In this document: positions 54,744-62,452 of the stretch, one piece after another
Numbering within the stretch: position 1 is the first letter of the stretch
Layout: every line of letters starts with the position of its first letter
Source: Agarivorans sp050870875
GTDB taxonomy: Bacteria; Pseudomonadota; Gammaproteobacteria; Enterobacterales; Celerinatantimonadaceae
DNA: 64,000 nt
NCBI RefSeq assembly: GCF_050870875.2
Contig: NZ_CP194041.2
Span: 2,170,001-2,234,000 of the forward strand
Reading direction: 5' to 3'
Program-made: the position numbers and the translations under genes
Notes under the pieces: generated by a model
Database searches by the model: none
What the model saw: the letters and a program-made list of their open reading frames with translations, nothing else
What the model was told of the DNA's origin: nothing

Positions 54744-55223
54744 TTAAATACCATTTACGCCAGAAACAAAATTGTGATACAGCGACCAATCTGGCTGCTT
54801 TGAGTTTTCTATTTCAATTGGAAATACAGGTTTCCCTGCTAGCGCATCATTCAGACCTTGCATCCAGTCTTCGATATCTTTGACATACCAATGCCACTCC
54901 TTTCTGCCGTTTCCTGTTACAACTAGCATTAAGTGACTTATACCTGGTTTATCCAAGTACTCTAAAGCATCTTCGAAAACTATTTGAGCTTCATTTGCCT
55001 CTGCATCAGGCATCCCACCGTCATTTGCTGGTATATAAGGCCAGTAAATGGAAATAAGAAAAGGATAATCCGTTTCTTTTGAGCCTTCTGGCACAGATTG
55101 TAGGCTCCTAAAAATGAGTGGTTTTCCATCTTCTTCGCCTATAGCGGTAAAGTAAAGGTCTTCAGCGCTAACTACAGACACAATAAAGCTCCATAAAATT
55201 ATCAGTTTGGCTAAGTTTTTCAT
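54744..55223 (-). CDS. Secreted DUF695-like cassette protein
   Basis: A 159-residue protein with a signal peptide (MKNLAKLIILWSFIVSVVSA) and a domain like DUF695 (KEWHWYVKDIEDWMQGLND, PIEIENSKQPDWSLYHNF), whose function is unproven. Just upstream on this strand lies CTAACAAGGCAATTAATCGG, close to the start of cassette 1's attC, and another TTTAACAAGC-type core follows the gene. It is thus an integron cassette gene, reading opposite to cassettes 1 and 2. Confidence 0.7.
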   Translation of the reverse strand: MKNLAKLIILWSFIVSVVSAEDLYFTAIGEEDGKPLIFRSLQSVPEGSKETDYPFLISIYWPYIPANDGGMPDAEANEAQIVFEDALEYLDKPGISHLMLVVTGNGRKEWHWYVKDIEDWMQGLNDALAGKPVFPIEIENSKQPDWSLYHNFVSGVNGI

Positions 55224-55264
55224 TTGGCTTACGATGTCCGATTAATTGCCTTGTTAGCAGTTGA

Positions 55265-55669
55265 TTATACGGGACTTAACTTAAACTCTCGTATACCACC
55301 TTTAATAATTGGGATTATTTTCTCTCGCTTTACCCAAGGCTTTAAGCGTGCTGGGAGCCGACTTAGCCAATGTCCATTAGGCCCATAACTTCCCCCCCTC
55401 AAATTTGAAAGTTGTAAAGAAGTTGGCATATTTTTTTTGCTGATAATATCCAAGAAATGCTCAGCCTCCTCAATAGAAGAAAATTCGAGTTCAACACCGA
55501 GGGCATTAATAACTAAAACAGGAAAACCCTTGCACGGAATACTTCTAGGAAGAGGAGGATCAAACTTAGTAGCATTTGACCACACTTCACTATCTAGGTG
55601 TTTATGCACCCAAAAGCTCAAAGGGCTTGGTGTATATTCCACTCTATATTCGATACGCCATTTTTTCAT
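55265..55669 (-). CDS. Cassette hypothetical protein
   Basis: A 134-residue basic protein (MKKWRIEYRVEYTPSPLSFW ... GIREFKLSPV). The text YGPNGHWLSRLPARLKPW seems familiar from cassette hypotheticals, but I know no function. The ATG is about 20 bp from the attC core at 55690, and an attC-start-like sequence follows the stop. No signal peptide or TM helix. It reads on the minus strand, like the DUF695 gene. Confidence 0.65.
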   Translation of the reverse strand: MKKWRIEYRVEYTPSPLSFWVHKHLDSEVWSNATKFDPPLPRSIPCKGFPVLVINALGVELEFSSIEEAEHFLDIISKKNMPTSLQLSNLRGGSYGPNGHWLSRLPARLKPWVKREKIIPIIKGGIREFKLSPV

Positions 55670-55680
55670 AGTTTAGACTG

Positions 55681-55771
55681 CTAACGCCCATATTAACGGG
55701 CTAAAAATTGTGGGCTAAAATGAGTGAGGTACGAGCGATAGCCCACTGTTTTTAGCCCTGTTAAATTGCTT
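55681..55771 (-). other. attC site, minus orientation
   Basis: CTAACGCCC ... and ...GTTAAATTGCTTG enclose a long inverted repeat (GTGGGCTA ... TAGCCCAC with GGGCTAAAAA arms). On the minus strand GCGTTAGC lies 20 bp before the next cassette gene. The other end is cut by the group II intron remnant right after TTG. Confidence 0.75.
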
Positions 55772-56090
55772 GTGTACGCCCAGCATGGGCATGAACTAAT
55801 GAGGTGAAAGTCCTCTGTAGGAAGGTCACCGTTTAATAACACTTTGATTATTAAACGCTAACTACTAGCGAATGGCAAGGGCATAACTGCGAGGGAATGT
55901 CTGAAGGAAGCCGGACGCAAACCTGCGAGCTGATGAACAAGAACATCATATGAGGCGTAGGCTGGAGGCGAGTTGGCACAAGACAACGAAGCCATGTGAT
56001 CTAACGGCCACCGTAAATGATGCAGCAGTGCAGAGACAGTGCATGTTCTTATCTGGGGAGATCTGCTTAACTTGCGATCGTTTAACTCAC
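55772..56090 (+). mobile_element. Group II intron 5' remnant, plus strand
   Basis: Near-identical to the reverse complement of 53266-53617 from GTGTACGCCCAGCATGGGCA to ATCGTTTAACTCAC, with small deletions. No RT gene and no 3' domains are recognisable. With the minus-strand copy it forms ~320-350 bp inverted repeats 2.15 kb apart. Confidence 0.8.
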
Positions 56091-56371
56091 TAGCTTGGCC
56101 GCTAGTTCAACAGGCCCGGCACTTAAGCCTCATCAACTTAAGTGTGGTTAAAGTGGACATCCATATTAAAAATCATAAATACAGTAACAACGTTAGTGAA
56201 GTGAACACCACTACAATCATTTAGTTCTGAGGCGATTGTCATGCCGATTAACGGCTAAATTCAGAGTAGGTGACTCGGTTTGATAATTTCTGGGCCAATG
56301 TGCGCCTCAGCAAGGTATCACCACCGATACAATACTGATGATTAAGACATAGTTCGAAAGCAAGCTCGCGC

Positions 56372-56545
56372 TTAAGCGCGATTTAGCAAACGTTTGCAGC
56401 AACTTAAACCGGCCGTTCGTTTATGTCCCATATGCTGATGGTATTGCCTGAGCAAGCGCTCTTGACCAACAGCCCCAGAAAAGTGCCGTTCAAACTCACC
56501 GCTTAAAGTCAGCCACTGCGCTTCATTTATCCCTAAGCAGTCAAA
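56372..56545 (-). pseudogene. RAYT transposase C-terminal fragment
   Basis: Minus-strand text INEAQWLTLSGEFERHFSGA ... HQHMGHKRTAGL matches the C-terminus of the intact transposase at 54540-54713. It lies back-to-back with the N-terminal fragment at 56624, so the gene was split and one piece inverted. Confidence 0.8.
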
Positions 56546-56623
56546 CAAGACACCCATCCCAACTAACGAAACACCTATAATAGTTTGAACTATCAATAGT
56601 GATTTATTTGGGGAGTTATCATT

Positions 56624-57168
56624 ATGCCTCGGTCAAGACGCTCGCAAGTGAGCTATCAGATACACCCTGCTATCACGGTGTTTTGCGTTGTGTTCGACGG
56701 GCGTTTCTGTGTGGCGAAGACCAACAAACCGGCAAAAGCTATGGGCACCGCCGCCAGTGGGTCGAGGATTATCTACTCAAATAAGCGTCGGTGTTCGCCA
56801 TTGATGTTTGTGCTTATGCTGTCATGAGTAATCATACCCACCTCGTGCTACATGTTAATCCGCAGCAAGCAGAAGCTTGGTCAATGGATGAAGTGTTAGC
56901 GCGCTGGCATCGTTTGCATCAGGGCACCTTACTGACTCAGATGTATCTCAACTTTGAGTTACGACCGCAGTTAATGAGGTGCAACTACAGGCCATCAGCG
57001 CCATCGCCGAAGTGTATCGGACTCGCCTGTATGACTTAAGCTGGTTTATGCGCCATTTAAACGAACACATTGCGCGAGCCGCCAACCAAGAAGACCAATG
57101 CACCGGTCGTTTTTGGGAGGGACGCTCTAAATCCCAAGCGCTTTTGGATGAAGCCGCACTCATGCGTG
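56624..57168 (+). pseudogene. RAYT transposase N-terminal/central fragment, frameshifted
   Basis: Homologous to residues 1-~190 of the intact copy but in several frames: YHGVLRCVRRAFLCGEDQQT, then SNHTHLVLHVNPQQAEAWSM, then IAEVYRTRLYDLSWFMRHLN and GRFWEGRSKSQALLDEAALM, where it breaks off. At least two frameshifts plus loss of the 3' part make it non-functional. Confidence 0.85.
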
Positions 57169-57306
57169 TACCTAACAAGATAATTGGATGCCCGCTTTAA
57201 TCACCGATTACCTTTTAGGCGAGTCAAAATGCTGGCGTAATCTGAAACCCCGACCTAGACCACTTGTTTGTCTGCAAATTTGTTGGCCACAGCTGGCTTG
57301 GTTGAT

Positions 57307-58257
57307 TTACATTAAGGGGATCTTTTCAGCGGCACTTTGTTGTTTGAGCCAGTCAATAAAGGCGGCGATTCGTGGGCGATGCTCTTGCCCGTTAAGGCAA
57401 ATTAAATCGTAGCCTCGACCAGCATGGACTCGTTGAAATGGTGCAATTAATTCACCCGTTTGCAGGCTCTTAGTGACCAATGATTCCCGAGCCATGGCAA
57501 TTCCCATTTCATTCTTGGCGGCAGTCATTGCCATCTCCGAGTGATTAAAAATATAAGTTCGCTCTAATACCTTTAGGGTTTGCAGTGAGTTTTCAGGTTG
57601 CGCTTTGAGCCATAATCGCCATTCACGATTCGGTTCATCTGCTTCTAAAGATTCAGAACAATGTATGAACGTGGCTTTGGTCAACTGAGAGGCGATCGCT
57701 GAGCTTTGATGTCCGTGTTCGCCAAATAGTTTTCGGTAGTATGTAGGGCTGCATACCGGTGTGAGCATTTCTTCAAATAGTCGGCAGCTATAAAATTCAG
57801 GGTAGCTTTTTTCACCGTAATAGATCGCTAGATCGACGGGTTCATGTTGAAAATCTAAACGACTGGCTTTCACTCTAATTTTGACATTGAGATTGGGATA
57901 CAGGTTTTGAAACTTCGCGAGACGCGGGAGTAACCAGCTTTGAGCAAAGGTAGGCGCAACGCCAATATATAGTTCACCTCTTAACTCATTAAATTTAATG
58001 TCTTCAATTTCTGAAAATATGACATCAAAGGATTGGCTGAGAGCGTGTAACAAACGACCGCCTTCTTCGGTGAGTTCTAGGCGGCGGGTCAGTCGTACAA
58101 ATAGGCTAAATCCTAATTGTTGTTCTAGTGACTTGATCCGTTGACTCACGGCTCCTTGAGTAATAAATAGCTCTTCTGCAGCCTTGGTAAAGCTTAAAAA
58201 TTTAGCGGCAATACTAAATGTATACATATTGGTGAGTAATAATTGTTTGCGATCCAT
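57307..58257 (-). CDS. LysR-family regulator (DsdC/GcvA-like)
   Basis: A 316-residue LysR activator. Winged HTH at ~10-70 (FSIAAKFLSFTKAAEELFIT QGAVSQRIKSLEQQLGFSLF), then a two-lobed effector domain (GELYIGVAPTFAQSWLLPRL, DLAIYYGE). Spacing and text recall DsdC. I start at the ATG at 58257 (MDRKQLLL), with GGAG nine bases upstream; a GTG at 58272 is possible. It is divergent from the GH4 gene over about 115 bp, so it probably regulates it. Inducer unknown. Confidence 0.88.
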   Translation of the reverse strand: MDRKQLLLTNMYTFSIAAKFLSFTKAAEELFITQGAVSQRIKSLEQQLGFSLFVRLTRRLELTEEGGRLLHALSQSFDVIFSEIEDIKFNELRGELYIGVAPTFAQSWLLPRLAKFQNLYPNLNVKIRVKASRLDFQHEPVDLAIYYGEKSYPEFYSCRLFEEMLTPVCSPTYYRKLFGEHGHQSSAIASQLTKATFIHCSESLEADEPNREWRLWLKAQPENSLQTLKVLERTYIFNHSEMAMTAAKNEMGIAMARESLVTKSLQTGELIAPFQRVHAGRGYDLICLNGQEHRPRIAAFIDWLKQQSAAEKIPLM

Positions 58258-58373
58258 CGATGCGATCTCCACTACACATTAGTGATTCTAATACATGATG
58301 GATTATATCTGGTTTGTTTCACTTGAAAACCAATGCTTTAATTAATTTAACTTGCCTATAGGGGGACGAAAAG

Positions 58374-59687
58374 ATGAAATCGACTCTTAAGATATGCATT
58401 ATTGGAGCGGGTTCAAGTTACACGCCCGAGTTGATGGAAGGTCTCATCAAGCTTAAAGATGAGCTAGCGATTGCTGAGTTATGGCTGGTAGATATCGAAG
58501 CTGGCAGAGAGAAAGTCGCCATCATTGGTGATTTAACTCGGCGTATGTTAGCTAAGAATGGTATGGACCACATTGCGGTGCATGTCACCTTGGATCGCAT
58601 TGCGGCTTTGCAGGGGGCTGATTTTGTTTGTTCTCAATTTAGGGCTGGCTGCTTAGAAGGGCGGATCCGTGATGAACGTATCGCCTTGAAGTATGGCATG
58701 ATTGGTCAGGAAACTAATGGCTTAGGTGGTTTTGCCAATGCTTGTCGTACGATTCCGATTGCTTTGGCGATCTGCCATGAAATGGAGCAATATTGTCCTG
58801 ATGCATGGCTGCTAAATTTTACTAATCCCTCTGGTATGGTCACCGAAGCGATTCTTAAATACTCTCGAGTGAAAGCTGTGGGTTTATGTAATGTGCCGGT
58901 GATCATGCAAAAGGGTGTGGCACAATTACTGGGTGCCGACGAAAAAGATATTGTTTTACAATTAGCTGGGCTGAACCACCTGATTTGGGCGCGGCAAATT
59001 CTTTATCAGGGGCAAGATAAGTTAGCGGAAGTGGTGGAACACATTTTGGCTGGCAATGATCCCTTGGTGCCAAAAAACATTCCGCCATTCGCTTGGCCTG
59101 CAGAGCTACTGCGTCATATGGGCATGATCCCTTGCGCCTATTTACGCTACTACTACAGCAGCCAAGATATTATGGCGCAGGAACTTACAGAGGCAAATTC
59201 TGAAGGGACGCGGGGCGAAGTGGTCAAAGCGATGGAGAAGCGCCTGTTTGACATTTACCGCAACCCAGCGTTAAGCGAGAAGCCTAAAGAACTTGAAAAA
59301 CGGGGTGGGCAATACTATTCACAAGCTGCTTGTGAGCTGATGAGTGCAATTTACAACGATAAACGGACTATTATGCATGTGAATACGCGTAATCATGGTG
59401 CTATAGCAGGGCTTGCCAATGATTGCGTTGTAGAAGTCAGTAGTGTGATAACCAAGTCTGGACCATTACCGCTCAACGTCGCGCCTTTTCCAAGTGATAC
59501 TTTACGTTTAATCCAGTTGATGAAAGAATTTGAATCGTTGACTGTCGAAGCGGCGGTTACTGGTAATCGTAACGCTGCACATCGAGCCTTGATCCTCAAC
59601 CCGCTGGTGAATACAGGCTCGGTTTTAGAGCAAGCGCTGCAAGAGACGATTCAGCAAAATTTAGACTTTATGCCGCAATTTCGTTAA
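58374..59687 (+). CDS. GH4 6-phospho-beta-glucosidase
   Basis: A 437-residue family GH4 enzyme, which hydrolyses phosphorylated disaccharides by an NAD- and Mn-dependent redox mechanism. The Rossmann motif is IIGAGSSYTPELMEG; NFTNPSGMVTEA and the metal Cys/His pair in GLCNVP and LNHLIW follow. It fits the CelF/ChbF/LicH branch that acts on 6-phospho-beta-glucosides, inferred from GSSYTPE. The substrate would need a PTS importer, which is not in the window. AGGGGG lies upstream of the ATG. Confidence 0.9.
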   Translation: MKSTLKICIIGAGSSYTPELMEGLIKLKDELAIAELWLVDIEAGREKVAIIGDLTRRMLAKNGMDHIAVHVTLDRIAALQGADFVCSQFRAGCLEGRIRDERIALKYGMIGQETNGLGGFANACRTIPIALAICHEMEQYCPDAWLLNFTNPSGMVTEAILKYSRVKAVGLCNVPVIMQKGVAQLLGADEKDIVLQLAGLNHLIWARQILYQGQDKLAEVVEHILAGNDPLVPKNIPPFAWPAELLRHMGMIPCAYLRYYYSSQDIMAQELTEANSEGTRGEVVKAMEKRLFDIYRNPALSEKPKELEKRGGQYYSQAACELMSAIYNDKRTIMHVNTRNHGAIAGLANDCVVEVSSVITKSGPLPLNVAPFPSDTLRLIQLMKEFESLTVEAAVTGNRNAAHRALILNPLVNTGSVLEQALQETIQQNLDFMPQFR

Positions 59688-59866
59688 GTTTCGACACCTG
59701 CTTGGCGAAACAAGGATGCCGAGTCGCAAACGGTTTTGATGTGGTTGTTCCAGATTTTTATCGGGAAGTTATCGCCACGATTCGACAAAATTTATATACA
59801 CTTTTTTGATGGTGGAGGTTTTGCTCTTTAAATAAGCCTTTCGAAATCATATTTTTCAATCTGGTT

Positions 59867-60457
59867 TTACGGCTTGGCTTCTAAAATAGCCAGTATTTCT
59901 TGCATCGACTGGCGGTACTGCTCTTCATTTGAGTTACGAAATAGCAATAAATCGTCAATGATCTCTGGGTTGTCGATGCTACGGGGAATTGAAAAATCAA
60001 GGCCTTGAAGATACTCATCCCAATTATTTAATTTCCAAGTATCTCTAGACGAGTTTCTTTGAATCATCCGTTGTTTAACCACCTCAATATCCGTTTCAAC
60101 CCAAACCACCGTGAGCCGCGCTTTTTTTTCAATGAGCTTATTCTTTAAGTTATCGATATATGCGGTATCTCTTATTTCACGGGTAAATGGGGCATTGATT
60201 AACACAATATCGTCATAGTCCAATGCCTCCATGGCCAGTGCTAAAGTTGCTTCATATTCGTAGTTGCGAATATGCTCTTCAAAGAAATCTGAACTTCGAT
60301 TTATTTCTTGGTTCGCTAGCTTGAAAATTTGATGAGATAGTACAATCAAGGTGTCTTTGTCTAAATACACCACATGTTTGAGCGCTTTGGCTAATTGTTT
60401 TGAAATATAGGTTTTACCACTGGCCGGTGGCGATGTAACTAAGATCAGACGTTTCAT
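59867..60457 (-). CDS. P-loop kinase-like ATPase
   Basis: A 196-residue P-loop protein of the AAA_33/zeta-toxin/gluconate-kinase type. Walker A is SPPASGKTYISKQL at the N-terminus; YLDKDTL follows as in small-molecule kinases, and VVWVETDIEVVKQRMIQR is the lid/arginine region. The substrate is unknown. No partner antitoxin is adjacent, arguing against a zeta toxin. Single gene. Confidence 0.8.
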   Translation of the reverse strand: MKRLILVTSPPASGKTYISKQLAKALKHVVYLDKDTLIVLSHQIFKLANQEINRSSDFFEEHIRNYEYEATLALAMEALDYDDIVLINAPFTREIRDTAYIDNLKNKLIEKKARLTVVWVETDIEVVKQRMIQRNSSRDTWKLNNWDEYLQGLDFSIPRSIDNPEIIDDLLLFRNSNEEQYRQSMQEILAILEAKP

Positions 60458-60770
60458 GATTGTTCCATATTTGACAAAGCAATGATAAAAAATGCTCGCA
60501 TTTACTGGTGGCTAATTAAGTTGAAATAAATATTGTCGCGATCAACTTAAATCGTTGGTTTTTGAGAAGGAGGCTTCCTTACAGCTTTGTTGCTAAGCTA
60601 GCTTAACACTGGTTTGGTATGCTTGGCTCAGGACGTTTGTTTCTCGTCCTGGCTGCTATCATAAGGTTAGTTTTCGGCTCATGTCCTTAAAGTTAATATA
60701 GTTTTAATTTGTCGTTGATAATTTGTCAATGATTCGGTTAAATCGAAACTCATTCGCCGAAGGAGTCGCA
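60458..60770. other. Intergenic stretch
   Basis: About 310 bp between divergent genes. It should hold both promoters. No repeat, hairpin with T-run or small gene was recognised. Confidence 0.4.
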
Positions 60771-61136
60771 ATGCAAAACCTAGACATAATTGAAATAAAG
60801 TCTTTTGTGCCAGCTAAAAATTTCGAGGATTCTAAACGTTTTTATCAGGCCATAGGATTTGAGCTCGCTTCGGATTTCGATGGGATTGCTTATTTTAGAA
60901 AAGGCGCATGCTCTTTTTTGCTTCAAGATTTTTATGAGAGTGCTCATTGCCAAAATTTTATGATGCATTTGTTAGTAGAAGATGCTGCGAGTTGGCGTGA
61001 ACATATAATTAAATCGGAGGTAAGCTCAGCATTTAGCGTGAGCTTGTCTGAATTAGTGAGCCAACCTTGGGGCATGTTGGAGTTTTGTCTGACGGATCCA
61101 AGTGGTGTGTTGTGGCGAATCGCTCAGAATCAATAA
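60771..61136 (+). CDS. VOC/glyoxalase-fold protein
   Basis: A 121-residue single-module VOC protein (IIEIKSFVPAKNFEDSKRFYQAIGF ... WGMLEFCLTDPSGVLWRI). The start at 60771 has AAGGAG six bases upstream; the longer frame from 60723 has none. VOC proteins include glyoxalases, dioxygenases and bleomycin-binding proteins. Metal ligands are not clear here, so the role is open. Confidence 0.82.
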   Translation: MQNLDIIEIKSFVPAKNFEDSKRFYQAIGFELASDFDGIAYFRKGACSFLLQDFYESAHCQNFMMHLLVEDAASWREHIIKSEVSSAFSVSLSELVSQPWGMLEFCLTDPSGVLWRIAQNQ

Positions 61137-61250
61137 GTGAGAGATATTGCTTGATACTTTTTAGCAATATCTCTCTTGATTAGCTCAATTCTGAGCGGCA
61201 ATTTGCTTGAAGAATGAGCAAGTTTACCCCCGTCATCAATTAAGCGGGTA

Positions 61251-61838
61251 TTAAACCATTGGGATCACTGATATGACTAACAAACCTGCCATGCAGTAAT
61301 TAAAAGCTCTTATCTTATTAGGTGCAGTTAAAAAAGTTTGTAATTGTTTCCCCGCAGCGGCCCAAATGCCGACCGAAGGGAGGTTAATTAAGCTAAAGAT
61401 CAATGAAACAAGGAGCACACTATTTAGTTCGCTGCTTGGTGCATACACACTAATGGCGCTGAGTGCCATAGACCAAGCTTTGGGGTTGACCCATTGAAAC
61501 GCAGCTGCAGATAAAAAGCTCATTGCTTGATATTGCTGATGCGTCGCGTTCACTGGCTTACTGCGAGCAATTTTAAACGCTAGAAAGAGCAGATAAAGTA
61601 TGCAGGCAATCTGTAATAGCTGATGAATAAAGGGGTAACGAGTAAACAGCCCCGTTAAACCGAAACCTAACAAGATCACCATCAAGCTGAAACCAAATAC
61701 CACGCCTAACATGTGGGGGATGGTGCGAATGAAACCGACACTCGCTCCCGAGCTCATTAGCATAATATTGTTTGGACCGGGTGTGACCGTTGAAACAAAA
61801 GCAAAGCTAACTAGTGCTATAAGTTGTTGATATTCCAT
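61251..61838 (-). CDS. LysE/RhtB-family amino-acid exporter
   Basis: A 195-residue inner-membrane exporter with about six TM helices. The N-terminal TPGPNNIMLMSSGASVGFIRT and the central WVNPKAWSMAL are family signatures. It is divergent from an Lrp-type regulator over about 110 bp, a common pairing in which the regulator senses the exported amino acid. Exact substrate unknown. Confidence 0.92.
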   Translation of the reverse strand: MEYQQLIALVSFAFVSTVTPGPNNIMLMSSGASVGFIRTIPHMLGVVFGFSLMVILLGFGLTGLFTRYPFIHQLLQIACILYLLFLAFKIARSKPVNATHQQYQAMSFLSAAAFQWVNPKAWSMALSAISVYAPSSELNSVLLVSLIFSLINLPSVGIWAAAGKQLQTFLTAPNKIRAFNYCMAGLLVISVIPMV

Positions 61839-61948
61839 GTCTGTTTCTTATTTCAATTGTATTGGGTACTTGTATATTAATTAGATATGCCGTAAATTTT
61901 GTGCCTATATTTGTTTAGATCAGCATTAATGCACAACTATTGGTGGTT

Positions 61949-62392
61949 ATGGATAGGTTCGACGAAAGAATATTGCGAGAGCTAAAATTGAACGGTCGCT
62001 TAACTAATGTGGAGTTGGCAGAACGCATCGGTTTGTCACCTTCGGCGACTTTACGTCGAGTGCAAGAGCTGGAGCGCAGCCAAGTGATTCAAGGTTATCG
62101 AGCGGTGCTTAACCCAATCAAATTAGGGATAGGATTCATCGCCTATGTCACGATTGGGCTGTCGAATCATAGCAAACAATCGCAGCTCGATTTTGAAGCG
62201 CACATTATGGATGCCAAACAAGTCACCGAATGTCATAACATCACTGGGGCGAATGAGTACCTGTTACGGATCGAGACTGCCGATCTTGCCGCCTATAAAC
62301 GTTTTCATTCTGACGTGCTGGGTGAGATCCCTCAAGTTAATTCGATTTCAACTCTGGTGGTGATGGAAACGCCGAAAGACCAACGAAGCTAA
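61949..62392 (+). CDS. Lrp/AsnC-family regulator
   Basis: A 147-residue regulator: N-terminal HTH (LRELKLNGRLTNVELAERIG LSPSATLRRVQEL) and C-terminal RAM ligand/oligomer domain (GIGFIAYVTIGLSN ... ECHNITGANEYLLRIE). I start at the ATG at 61949 (MDRFDERIL), the usual Lrp start. It most likely controls the divergent LysE-type exporter. Confidence 0.92.
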   Translation: MDRFDERILRELKLNGRLTNVELAERIGLSPSATLRRVQELERSQVIQGYRAVLNPIKLGIGFIAYVTIGLSNHSKQSQLDFEAHIMDAKQVTECHNITGANEYLLRIETADLAAYKRFHSDVLGEIPQVNSISTLVVMETPKDQRS

Positions 62393-62403
62393 AGCGCAAA
62401 AAA

Positions 62404-62428
62404 AACCATCGGATTGGCTCCGATGGTT
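62404..62428 (-). terminator. katG terminator
   Basis: AACCATCGGA-TTGGC-TCCGATGGTT, a perfect 10-bp stem. On the minus strand it is followed by a run of T (A-run at 62398-62405 on plus). It ends katG and may also serve the convergent Lrp gene. Confidence 0.9.
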
Positions 62429-62452
62429 GCTATCATTTTTAGCACTGGTTAT

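Noticed and set aside
59867..60457. Zeta-toxin assignment for the P-loop protein
   Set aside because: Walker A fits but there is no neighbouring antitoxin gene and the motif order also fits small-molecule kinases.
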